A DNA stretch of 64,000 nucleotides from an uncultured Clostridia bacterium (GTDB lineage Bacteria; Bacillota; Clostridia; UBA1381), in contig CAKSSN010000008.1 of the NCBI GenBank assembly GCA_934489015.1, positions 1 through 64,000 of the forward strand, given 5' to 3'. The notes beneath the pieces are model-generated. The model was not told where the DNA came from. It worked only from the letters and a program-made list of their open reading frames with translations, and made no database searches. Positions 18,590 to 27,068 of this stretch are shown one piece after another (position 1 is the first letter of the stretch; every line of letters starts with the position of its first letter). A program made the translations under genes and the position numbers.

Positions 18590-19495
18590 TTAATTTTTAT
18601 CTTCCTTATCGCCGTAAACATATTCATCGGAATATGCATTGTTTCTTCTGTCTCCGTACTGATAGCCGTATCCGTAGCCATAGCCGTATTTATATCCGTA
18701 CTTATAGCCGTAGCGGTAACGGTATTTATATCTGTATCTGTTTCCGTAAGCGCCGTATTTACCGTAGCCTATTCCGCCCAACGGCTTAATGTCATTTACC
18801 ATATAGCCGAGAATTTTAGCTTCCGCAAAAATCAAGGCTTCTCTTTCCTTTTCAAGCAGCTCGTGAATTGTGTAATTATGACGCACTATGAGAACATATC
18901 CGTCAACAAAGGACGCCATTGAAGCCGCATCCGTTACAACCGTAACAGGCGGCGTGTCGATAAAGATATAATCATAATTTTCCGAAACTCTGTCGAGCAG
19001 ATTTTTCATTTTATCCGACGAAAGCAGCTCAACCGGATTCGGCGGAATTTGTCCTGCCGGTATGCAGTCTATTCCCTTTTTCTCGCAGTGATGAATTGCC
19101 GTTTTGTCATCTATAAGACCTATGAGCAGGTCTGACAAGCCGTTCGTTTTCTCAATTTCAAGATAGCGGTGAATACGCGGCTTTCTCATATCTCCGTCGA
19201 TTACAAGCACCTTTGCTCCGGTCTGCGAAAAGGTTATGGCAGTATTCAAAATACTTGTCGTTTTACCCTCGCCCGGCTCGGCACTTGTGAATATAATCTT
19301 CTTGCAGCCGTCAACATCGGCAAGCGAAAACAAAATATTCGTTCTCGCCGTTTTGTAAGCCTCCGTTATTGAAAACGGAGTTTTGTCATTTAAAATATTG
19401 TTTACCGACGAGTTTGTGTTTTCCGCCGCCGTGCGCTTTACGCTGTGTTTTTTTTCGTTTACTTTTCCGATTAATTTTGATATAGAATTATTCAT
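18590..19495 (-). CDS. cpsD: CpsD/CapB-type bacterial tyrosine kinase with a tyrosine-rich tail
   Basis: Cytosolic BY-kinase that phosphorylates itself and controls polysaccharide polymerisation with the membrane adaptor CpsC. Walker A SAEPGEGKTT, Walker A' VLVIDGDMRKPR and Walker B YIFIDTPP are present. The last 62 residues (about 240-301) hold 20 tyrosines, mostly as YG and YK/YR dipeptides, far more than the usual four to six in the C-terminal cluster. It starts 18 bp after the cpsC homologue. Confidence 0.9.
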   Translation of the reverse strand: MNNSISKLIGKVNEKKHSVKRTAAENTNSSVNNILNDKTPFSITEAYKTARTNILFSLADVDGCKKIIFTSAEPGEGKTTSILNTAITFSQTGAKVLVIDGDMRKPRIHRYLEIEKTNGLSDLLIGLIDDKTAIHHCEKKGIDCIPAGQIPPNPVELLSSDKMKNLLDRVSENYDYIFIDTPPVTVVTDAASMASFVDGYVLIVRHNYTIHELLEKEREALIFAEAKILGYMVNDIKPLGGIGYGKYGAYGNRYRYKYRYRYGYKYGYKYGYGYGYGYQYGDRRNNAYSDEYVYGDKEDKN

Positions 19496-19513
19496 ATTAA
19501 TTTATACCCCTTA

Positions 19514-20197
19514 TTATTCCATTCCGAAGCTCGGTATTTCTCCGAGAACAGGCTCGTTGTATTTCTGTCTTATTTCTTCCGATGATTTTATATGAGTATC
19601 AAACAGCTCCATAAGGAATATAATAGCCATAGCAAGCACCGCACCGATTATAACGCCGAGAAGAGCATTTCTCGACTTGTTCGGTGAAAACGGAAGCGTG
19701 GGAACATAAGGTCTGTCGACAACCTCAACAGAGCCTGCCTTTACGACCGTAACAAGCTGATCTCCGGCACGTGTTAAAATACTTTCGACAATAGCGCACG
19801 CATCCTCCGGGCTCTGGCACTCAACCGTAAGGCGCAGAAGCTCGGTTTCGTTTACCGGCTCGATTGTAAGCATGCTGTAAATCTGAGTATAAGAATATTT
19901 ATTATTCAAATCCCTTGCAACCTCAGTAAGAAATGTACGGCTCTTTAAAATTTCAACATACGTTGAAGCAAGACGATAGTTAGACTCAAGCCTGCCCACG
20001 CTCGCAACATCGGTAACCTGCGTTGCCTCAGTTTCACAGTTTACGTATATAGCGCCGTCGGTTTTATACATAGGCTGAATAAACAGATCGGAATAAACAT
20101 ATGTACCCGCTCCGAATAAAATCATCAAAATAGCTATAAGCCACCATTTTCTGATCATGACATTTAAAAGATCAATAAAATTAATATCTTCTGTCAA
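19514..20197 (-). CDS. cpsC: CpsC/Wzz-domain polysaccharide chain-length regulator and kinase adaptor
   Basis: Membrane adaptor that activates the adjacent BY-kinase. The first helix (about 20-40) follows the conserved INFIDLLNVMIRKWW segment; an extracellular Wzz-type domain and a second helix near residue 185 follow, then a short cytosolic tail. The likely start is TTG at 20197 with AAGGGAG 8 nt upstream; the open frame continues further upstream without a better site. Length 227 aa. Two-gene cpsC-cpsD architecture is the Firmicutes norm. Confidence 0.87.
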   Translation of the reverse strand: MTEDINFIDLLNVMIRKWWLIAILMILFGAGTYVYSDLFIQPMYKTDGAIYVNCETEATQVTDVASVGRLESNYRLASTYVEILKSRTFLTEVARDLNNKYSYTQIYSMLTIEPVNETELLRLTVECQSPEDACAIVESILTRAGDQLVTVVKAGSVEVVDRPYVPTLPFSPNKSRNALLGVIIGAVLAMAIIFLMELFDTHIKSSEEIRQKYNEPVLGEIPSFGME

Positions 20198-20244
20198 AAC
20201 ATTCACTCCCTTAAATAGCAATCAAAATTTCAATAGTCTTTATT

Positions 20245-20273
20245 ATTATAACATATCATTTCAAAAAAAACAA
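20245..20273 (-). promoter_or_regulatory. Promoter of the cpsC-cpsD-fucU-rhaB run
   Basis: On the minus strand TTGTTT (20268-20273) and TATAAT (20245-20250) are spaced by 17 bp in an AT-rich 190-bp gap. The -35 is imperfect. Confidence 0.6.
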
Positions 20274-20409
20274 GTCATTTTTAGAATTTTTTTGTTATTT
20301 AAACAAAAAAATTTTCCGTTTTAAGCATTATCTATATTTATTGTGATTTTTATAGGCTTAATTTTGATTTATATGAGTGAACATTTACATTTTTTCTTCA
20401 TACAAACAG

Positions 20410-21582
20410 TCATTTTCTTTTTGCAAGCGGAAGCAGGAAAAAAAGCATTACGACAGGAAAAACAACAGCCGCAAGAATACCGATTTTCAGATTATCTCCG
20501 GCAAGTGCCGCGACCTTGCCGGCAAGCGTAGGCCCTCCGGCGCAGCCGACATCTCCCGCAAGCGCAAGAAAAGCGAACATCGCCGAGCCGCCGCCCTTTA
20601 TATCCGCCGCAGCGCTGCTGTACGTTCCGGGCCAAAGTATTCCGACGGAAAAGCCCGCAGCGGCAATTCCCACGAGTCCGGCAAATGCAGACGAGGTAAG
20701 CGAAACGGTCAGATAAGCCGCAATGCAGAGCATTGTGCTGAAAATCATCATTTTGTTCAGATTAATTCTGTCACCGAATTTCCCGTATACAGCTCTTGAA
20801 AGTCCCATAAGAACAGAAAAAATTGTAGGACCTGCAAGATCGCTTATCGATTTTGAAATGCCGAGCGTCTTTTCGGCAAATGCGGACGACCACTGACTTA
20901 CCGCCTGCTCACTCGCACCCGCGCAGCACATCAGAACAATAAACATCCAAAAAAGGCGATTTGTGCAAAGCTCCTTGAGCGAAAGTCCCTTTTCCTCATT
21001 TTCTTCCTCCGCGCAAATCGGGACCTTTATAAAAGCAAGCCCGTTCAATATGGGCACAAGCGCCCACAGCGCCGCCAGCACTCTCCAGCAGCTTACGGTA
21101 AAAAGATTAAAGGCAGCCGCCGAAATAACAACCACTCCCACGCAGCCCCAGCAGTAAAATGAATGAAGCATACTCATCGTTTTTGCTTTATGTTCGCTCG
21201 GACACGAATCGACTATAGGGCTTATTATAACCTCCAGAAGCCCTCCGCCGACAGCATAAAAAATTACGGATATTATAAGTCCGGCAAACGGATCTATTAT
21301 TTCCGGGAGAACAGCAAGCATTATAAGCCCTGCCGCAGCAAAGCTGTGAGCAATCAGCGCCGCCGCGCGATAGCCGATTTTGTCGAGAAAAAACGCGGAC
21401 GCAAAGTCAATGCACAGCTGAAGAACAAAATTAAACGTTATAAGCATCGTTATTTTTGACAGTGGAATATTATACTGCGACTGAAAGGTTATAAAAAGCA
21501 GCGGAACAAAGGTGTTCACTATAGCCTGCACAATATATCCGAAAAAGCAAGCTCTTATAGTTTTTTCATAATTATTTTTCAT
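20410..21582 (-). CDS. Major facilitator superfamily transporter
   Basis: Twelve-helix secondary transporter, 390 aa. Hydrophobic helices alternate with short loops, and a mid-protein cytosolic loop (around residue 190-205, EEENEEKG) divides the two halves. It resembles the FucP/YfkF-like MFS groups in general layout, but no substrate can be assigned. It is monocistronic, between the cps run and iorAB. The upstream gap has an extended -10 (TGATATAAT) on its strand. Confidence 0.82.
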   Translation of the reverse strand: MKNNYEKTIRACFFGYIVQAIVNTFVPLLFITFQSQYNIPLSKITMLITFNFVLQLCIDFASAFFLDKIGYRAAALIAHSFAAAGLIMLAVLPEIIDPFAGLIISVIFYAVGGGLLEVIISPIVDSCPSEHKAKTMSMLHSFYCWGCVGVVVISAAAFNLFTVSCWRVLAALWALVPILNGLAFIKVPICAEEENEEKGLSLKELCTNRLFWMFIVLMCCAGASEQAVSQWSSAFAEKTLGISKSISDLAGPTIFSVLMGLSRAVYGKFGDRINLNKMMIFSTMLCIAAYLTVSLTSSAFAGLVGIAAAGFSVGILWPGTYSSAAADIKGGGSAMFAFLALAGDVGCAGGPTLAGKVAALAGDNLKIGILAAVVFPVVMLFFLLPLAKRK

Positions 21583-21775
21583 GGTGAATACCTCTTTTTA
21601 AAATAGCTTGTTGTATTATATCACACAGTCTCACAATTTTTATTGCATTTTCTATTATTTTTATTGCACATATCAACAAACTCTTTGAACATCATCAGTA
21701 TTCTTTCCTCAATTCTGATTTTATAACGAATTTACAAAATTAATAATATAATAGGAAATAAATATAGCAGCAAAT

Positions 21776-21815
21776 AAAAAAAACAATCCTTACAATAAAA
21801 AATCTGCAAGGATTG
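21776..21815 (-). terminator. Terminator of iorAB
   Basis: On the minus strand CAATCCTT (21815-21808) pairs with AAGGATTG (21791-21784) and is followed by eight T. Confidence 0.85.
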
Positions 21816-21832
21816 CTTTTGTCAAAAATATA

Positions 21833-22393
21833 TTACAAATTGTATCCCATATCAAAAGCCTTTAAATTAAGCTCAATAAATTTTTCGGGTACGGTTGCCT
21901 TCAAAGCTTCAATCCATTTTTCATACTTAACATCGGTAGATTTTGCAAGCACACCGATAAGAACAACGTTTACAGCCTTAATATTTCCCGCCTTTTCGGC
22001 AATTTCGAGAGCGTCAAGCGCAGTCAGCGCGCAGGTGTCCGATAATTTTTCCTCAAGATTTTTCGGGTATTCCGCCGCGCCCGTTATAACAGGCATCGGG
22101 TTTATCGACTGAGTGTTTACAATCATCTTTCCGCCCTTTTTGAGATAAGGCAGTGCTCTGTATGCTTCAAGAAGCTCAAAGGCAAGAATAATATCCGCCT
22201 CGCCCCTATCTATAATGGGAGAATAAACCTTTTCGCCGTATTTTACATATGTAACAACGCTTCCTCCGCGCTGGCTCATGCCGTGAACTTCAGAAACCTT
22301 AACGTCATATCCTTCATCTATCGCAACGCGGCCGAGTATTCTGCTTGCAAGAAGCGTACCCTGTCCGCCGACTCCAACGATCATTATATTCAT
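21833..22393 (-). CDS. iorB: Indolepyruvate ferredoxin oxidoreductase beta subunit
   Basis: Small subunit of the oxygen-sensitive enzyme that oxidatively decarboxylates aryl pyruvates to aryl acetyl-CoA, reducing ferredoxin. The GVGGQGTLLASRILG nucleotide-binding-like start and MSQRGGSVVT motif are typical of the gamma/beta domain of 2-oxoacid oxidoreductases. It has 186 aa and lies 5 bp after iorA; the pair is a complete IorAB. Confidence 0.94.
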   Translation of the reverse strand: MNIMIVGVGGQGTLLASRILGRVAIDEGYDVKVSEVHGMSQRGGSVVTYVKYGEKVYSPIIDRGEADIILAFELLEAYRALPYLKKGGKMIVNTQSINPMPVITGAAEYPKNLEEKLSDTCALTALDALEIAEKAGNIKAVNVVLIGVLAKSTDVKYEKWIEALKATVPEKFIELNLKAFDMGYNL

Positions 22394-22398
22394 TTAAA

Positions 22399-24132
22399 TC
22401 AGTCCTCCTTCTCAATTGCACCGAACGGACATACATTCAGACAAAGTCCGCAGCCGTTACACTGAGTTTTATCTATTACAACCTCATCGCCGCGAACGGA
22501 AATTGCAGGGCAGCCGAGCTTCATACAAAGCTTGCACTTTTTGCACTTTTCGCTGTTTATATGGCAGTGACCCGTATATTTAACCGTTTTAAGCAGAGCG
22601 CACGGACGCTGAGATATGATAACCGACGGCTCCTCGCGCGCGGTTTCCTCTTTTACAACCTTTTCAAAATTCTTAACATCGAACGGATCGGCAACAACAA
22701 CATTCTTAATTCCTATAGCCTTGCAAAGAGCGATAAGATTTGTCTGAATTGTCGGCTCCTTTCTTATTGTATAGCCTGTTGTCGGATTATCCTGATGACC
22801 TGTCATGCCTGTTATTGAGTTATCGAGAATTATAACGGTGTTTATTCCCTTGTTGTAAACTATATCAACAAGTCCCGTTATTCCCGAATGCATAAATGTG
22901 GAGTCGCCTATAACCGACACAAGCTTTTTCGCAAACTCGTTTCCTCTCGCCTTAGCCATACCGTGAGCCGCCGAAACGCTTGCGCCCATGCAAATTGTTG
23001 TATCAACGCTTGAAAGCGGAGCAACGGCGCCGAGCGTATAGCAGCCTATATCGCCGCTTACCGTAAGGCCGAGCTTTGAAAGCACATAAAACGCACCTCT
23101 GTGAGGACATCCGGCGCACATAACCGGCGGACGAACGGGAATTGCGTCTATTTGCGCACTTTCGGGCGCGTCCTGACCCAAAATCTGCTTTTTAATCATA
23201 GCCGGAGTATATTCTCCGAGCATTGTAAACGCCGACTTGCCTGTTACGTCAACGCCTATAGCGCGGCAATGCTCCTCAAAGAACGGGTCAAGCTCCTCTA
23301 TAACATAAACCTTGTCAAGACCCTTTGCAAAATTTACAATCAAATCAACCGGAAGCGGATAAACCATTCCGAGCTTTAAATAATTAACGTTTTCGCCGAG
23401 GGCTTCCTTAGCATACATATAAGAAATTCCCGATGTTATAACACCGATCTTAGAGCCGTTATCCTCAACCGTATTTACCGGACAAGCTTCCGCATACTCA
23501 ATTAAAGCCTCGTTTCTTTTTTCAACGTCAACATGGCGCTTTATTGCGTTTCCCGGCATCATAACATATTTGCCGATATTTTTTTCATACGGCTTTAAAA
23601 CCTTTTCCATCGGGTCGTTTTCTTCAACGAGCGACTGAGAGTGCGATACTCTCGTTGAAAGCCTTATGATTACCGGAATATCGTATTTTTCGCTGATTTC
23701 ATACGCAAGCTTTGTAAAGTCGCGGCACTCTCCGCTGTCGGACGGCTCAAGCATTGCAAGCTTTGAAGCCTTTGCATAGTGACGCGAATCCTGCTCATTT
23801 TGTGAACTGTGCATTCCCGGATCATCCGCAACGCAAAAAACAAGACCGCCGTTTACGCCCGTATATGAAACAGTGAACATAGGGTCTGCCATAACGTTCA
23901 TTCCAACGTGTTTCATACAGGACATTGCTCTCGCACCTGCAATTGATGCACCTATCGCCGTTTCTGCGGCAACCTTTTCGTTCGGCGCCCATTCAACGTA
24001 AACATCCTTGTACTTTACTATGTTTTCCGTAATTTCGGTACTCGGCGTACCGGGATATGACGAAACAACACTGACGCCGGCTTCATATGCGCCTCTGGCA
24101 ACAGCCTCGTTTCCGAGCATTAATTTTTTCAT
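22399..24132 (-). CDS. iorA: Indolepyruvate ferredoxin oxidoreductase alpha subunit
   Basis: Large catalytic subunit. It has N-terminal pyrimidine-binding and transketolase-like domains, a TPP-binding region with VIGDSTFMHSGITGL, and a C-terminal ferredoxin domain with two cluster motifs (CKKCKLCMKLGCP and CNGCGLCLNVCP). The start is the ATG at 24132, supported by AGAGGAAGGA upstream; the longer frame has no ribosome site. Length 577 aa. It is transcribed from a strong promoter at 24201-24229 and indicates amino-acid fermentation. Confidence 0.95.
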   Translation of the reverse strand: MKKLMLGNEAVARGAYEAGVSVVSSYPGTPSTEITENIVKYKDVYVEWAPNEKVAAETAIGASIAGARAMSCMKHVGMNVMADPMFTVSYTGVNGGLVFCVADDPGMHSSQNEQDSRHYAKASKLAMLEPSDSGECRDFTKLAYEISEKYDIPVIIRLSTRVSHSQSLVEENDPMEKVLKPYEKNIGKYVMMPGNAIKRHVDVEKRNEALIEYAEACPVNTVEDNGSKIGVITSGISYMYAKEALGENVNYLKLGMVYPLPVDLIVNFAKGLDKVYVIEELDPFFEEHCRAIGVDVTGKSAFTMLGEYTPAMIKKQILGQDAPESAQIDAIPVRPPVMCAGCPHRGAFYVLSKLGLTVSGDIGCYTLGAVAPLSSVDTTICMGASVSAAHGMAKARGNEFAKKLVSVIGDSTFMHSGITGLVDIVYNKGINTVIILDNSITGMTGHQDNPTTGYTIRKEPTIQTNLIALCKAIGIKNVVVADPFDVKNFEKVVKEETAREEPSVIISQRPCALLKTVKYTGHCHINSEKCKKCKLCMKLGCPAISVRGDEVVIDKTQCNGCGLCLNVCPFGAIEKED

Positions 24133-24200
24133 TAAAAATTCCTTCCTCTCAAAATCAAGCACCGATTATAAGGCGCTCTTTAAGTACATTATTATATATA

Positions 24201-24229
24201 ATTATACAACATTTACTCCGTTGTGTCAA
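24201..24229 (-). promoter_or_regulatory. Promoter of iorAB
   Basis: On the minus strand consensus TTGACA (24224-24229) and TATAAT (24201-24206) are spaced by 17 bp. It diverges from the promoter of the TIR operon about 115 bp away. Confidence 0.85.
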
Positions 24230-24344
24230 TACATAATTATCACGTTTTTTTAATATGTATACATGACGCTGTAAGAAAATAAATTAAAACAATAATAATT
24301 ATGAAAAAACCATTAAACTCTATGATTTTATCGCCCAAAATTTG

Positions 24345-24373
24345 TTGACTTTTGCAAACAAACATGATATAAT
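24345..24373 (+). promoter_or_regulatory. Promoter of the SPFH-TIR operon
   Basis: TTGACT (24345-24350) and TATAAT (24368-24373) are spaced by 17 bp. The start codon at 24428 follows 54 bp later with a strong AGGAGGA site. No other clear promoter was seen inside the 10-kb run. Confidence 0.8.
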
Positions 24374-24427
24374 GTAATCATATGTTAAATTAAGTCTACA
24401 ACCGATTAAATATAGGAGGAAATTCAG

Positions 24428-25528
24428 ATGTTTGAAATTGCAAAAATAATAAAATATGAAGGAGATAACGAAACATTTGTATATAAGCATCCGTGCGAGG
24501 ATTTTAATACAACCTCACAGCTTATAGTTCACGAATCACAGGAAGCGATTTTCTTTGCAAACGGGCAGGCTTTGGATTTATTTGAAGCCGGAAGATACAC
24601 GCTGAAAACCGAAAACATTCCTCTTTTAAGGCGGGTTTTAAGTCTGCCCACAGGCGGAAAAACACCGTTTCACTGCGAAGTATATTTCATAAACAAAACA
24701 CATCAAATGGCGATAAAATGGGGCACCGACAGTCAGGTCCAGTATATGGAGCCCACATACCGTTTCCCGCTGCAAATAGGTTTATCCGGCGAAATGGTTT
24801 TGTCGGTTGATGATTCGAGAAAGCTTCTTATATATATTGTGGGAACTGAAAAAAATCTGACTCAAAAAGGGCTTGTTCAAAAATTCCGCGCATTATTAAT
24901 GTCAAAAATTAAAGCTTATATAGGAAAAACCATGCAGGAAGCGTCATTCTCAATTTTTGAAACAGATTCTCACATGAGCGAAATTTCGGAAAATCTGCAC
25001 AAGCTGCTTATTCCGGATTTTAAGGATTACGGAATAAACCTTGAAAAATTTTATGTAACCAACATTGCAAAGCCCGACGGCGAGGCAGCTTACGAAAAAT
25101 TTAAAGAGCTTCATATAAGACAGTATTCTGATATTGCCGAAGCGCAGCTTAATCAAAGGCTCGGCATGATAAACGAGGAAACCGAAAAAAAGCGCAGAAT
25201 TATCGAAGCGGAAGGTATTGCCGAAAAGCGAAAAATAGAAGGATATACATATGCGCAGGAACGTGGATTTAATGTTGCCGAAAAAGTGGCAGACAACGAA
25301 GGAGTGGGCAATTTCTCAAGTCTCGGATTGGGTCTCGGCTTAATGGGCGGTGTTGCCGGAACTGTCGGAGATATGACTGAAAAATCACTTAAACAAACAT
25401 CTGCGCCCGATAATGATATGGCGGAATTTAAAAGGAAGCTCGAAAAGCTGATAATGATGAAAGAAATGGGCGTTATAACCGAAGAAGAGTTTAACCGGCA
25501 AAAAAACAAAATAATGGAAAGCTTATAA
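24428..25528 (+). CDS. SPFH-domain protein with C-terminal SHOCT motif
   Basis: First gene of the TIR operon (366 aa). An SPFH/Band-7-like domain of the YdjI 'virion core protein' type spans roughly residues 20-230. It is followed by a charged coiled coil (about 235-275) and a Gly-rich stretch (SSLGLGLGLMGGVAG). The end is a SHOCT-like helix pair (MKEMGVITEEEFNRQKNKI). It has no transmembrane helix and lacks the C-terminal zinc ribbon of many YdjI homologues. SPFH proteins oligomerise at membranes, so a scaffold for the membrane TIR proteins downstream is a reasonable inference. The next gene starts 15 bp after it. Confidence 0.82.
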   Translation: MFEIAKIIKYEGDNETFVYKHPCEDFNTTSQLIVHESQEAIFFANGQALDLFEAGRYTLKTENIPLLRRVLSLPTGGKTPFHCEVYFINKTHQMAIKWGTDSQVQYMEPTYRFPLQIGLSGEMVLSVDDSRKLLIYIVGTEKNLTQKGLVQKFRALLMSKIKAYIGKTMQEASFSIFETDSHMSEISENLHKLLIPDFKDYGINLEKFYVTNIAKPDGEAAYEKFKELHIRQYSDIAEAQLNQRLGMINEETEKKRRIIEAEGIAEKRKIEGYTYAQERGFNVAEKVADNEGVGNFSSLGLGLGLMGGVAGTVGDMTEKSLKQTSAPDNDMAEFKRKLEKLIMMKEMGVITEEEFNRQKNKIMESL

Positions 25529-25543
25529 AAGGGGGAAATCATT

Positions 25544-27055
25544 ATGGGATTTACAAAAAATAAGGCATGGAGCATTACAGCAGCCGTTATATTAATAATT
25601 GTTTTTAACGTGACAATGTTTATTCTGCCGCTGGAGCATACCGTTACGTTTTGGATGGGATACAGCTTTGAAATCTTTTCGTGTATATTTTTACTTGCAA
25701 CGGCGCTTGTTCTTTTAAGCAGTCCCAATATTAACGACAAATTTCATAAGCTGCCGGTTTTATCCATCGGCTGGATATATTTTGCCGTTCAGACATTTGT
25801 GTCAATAAAGCAAATGACATCGCCGGAATTTCCTTATTTTTTAGGGATAACAACAGATATTATCTTAGCTGCGCTTACAAGCATTATTCTTATATTTACG
25901 TTTGCGGCGGGACGTGAAGTAAAAGATACCGAAGACAAAATAAATAAAAAGGTCTTCTACATAAAAAATCTGCGCTCGGAGCTTCAATCTCTTAATGCAA
26001 ATGATGACAAATCGGCGGAGGCTCTGAGAAAACTGGCGGAAAAAGTTCGCTTCAGCGATCCGATGAGCCACTCCAACCTATCGAATATTGAAAGTAAAAT
26101 TGCAAATAAGCTTGACATATTAAAAGACTGCTTGGATAATGAAGCTATGACAATCGCCGTTTGCAGCGATATGGAACGGCTTTTAGACGAGCGAAACAAA
26201 AAATGCAGGCTTTTAAAAAATGTTCCGGATCCAAAAAGCGAAAAAGACAATTCGGGACTTGGCATTATTTCCGCCACGTTCGGTATAATAAGCACCGCAT
26301 TATTGGTTTTTATGCTGATTTGCTTTGTATTTATTCCGAGCAGCAAATATAATAATGCATTAAAGCTCTACACTGAGCAAAATTATGACGCGGCCCTAAA
26401 TGAATTTGAAAAATTAGGCACCTACAAGGACAGTGTATATAAAATTGCCGAAATAAAAGAAAAAATCACCGAAGAAAAATATATGTCAGCCGAAGCTTTT
26501 TATAAATCACTGAGCTACATTGATGCGCTGAAGCTGTATGAAGAATTGGGAGACTATAAGGACTCTAAGGACAAGGCAGAGCAAATACACAATAAATTTA
26601 CAAACAGCGGCGAGTTATATTTCGGAACATATAAAGGTGAAGCAATTCTTTGGACAATTCTTAAAACCGAGCCGGATAAAATGCTTCTTATTACAAAAGA
26701 CTGCACCGAAAATATATCCTTTAACGATGAAGTTAAAAATGTGACATATGAAGACTCTACACTCAGAAAATGGCTTAACAGCGATTTTATAAAGGATTTT
26801 TCCGAGTCTCAAAGGGAAAGAATATTGAAAAGTCCCGAAAATTCAGATGACGAAATATTTATTTTAAGCAAGGAAGAATATAAAAATTACTCAAAAAATT
26901 TATCACTTAAAACCAATTCGGATTGGTGGCTAAACACAAAAACATCTGACGGTATGATGTGCGTTTACGGACAAAGCGGCAAAATAAACGAAACGGGAGA
27001 AAGCGTGGTAAAAGCTATCGGCGTGCGTCCTTGCGTGTGGATAAATTTAAACTAA
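25544..27055 (+). CDS. Membrane protein with TPR-like repeats and a DUF6273-like C-terminal domain
   Basis: 503 aa. About four hydrophobic helices occupy residues 8-120, then a charged helical region (125-235), then one more helix (about 240-265, FGIISTALLVFMLICFVF). Beyond it are two short repeats of the pattern YxxAlklYexxxYdaAlxxFexLGxYKDS (about 270-350), and a C-terminal domain (about 352-503) with LRKWLNSDF, DWWLNT and GVRPCVWINL, which matches DUF6273. It has no zinc ribbon or TIR of its own but shares the helix-plus-repeat module with all four TIR proteins downstream. It lies between the SPFH gene (15 bp) and the first TIR gene (13 bp). Role unknown; sensor or adaptor is inference. 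Confidence 0.75.
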   Translation: MGFTKNKAWSITAAVILIIVFNVTMFILPLEHTVTFWMGYSFEIFSCIFLLATALVLLSSPNINDKFHKLPVLSIGWIYFAVQTFVSIKQMTSPEFPYFLGITTDIILAALTSIILIFTFAAGREVKDTEDKINKKVFYIKNLRSELQSLNANDDKSAEALRKLAEKVRFSDPMSHSNLSNIESKIANKLDILKDCLDNEAMTIAVCSDMERLLDERNKKCRLLKNVPDPKSEKDNSGLGIISATFGIISTALLVFMLICFVFIPSSKYNNALKLYTEQNYDAALNEFEKLGTYKDSVYKIAEIKEKITEEKYMSAEAFYKSLSYIDALKLYEELGDYKDSKDKAEQIHNKFTNSGELYFGTYKGEAILWTILKTEPDKMLLITKDCTENISFNDEVKNVTYEDSTLRKWLNSDFIKDFSESQRERILKSPENSDDEIFILSKEEYKNYSKNLSLKTNSDWWLNTKTSDGMMCVYGQSGKINETGESVVKAIGVRPCVWINLN

Positions 27056-27068
27056 ATAAGGAGAAATT

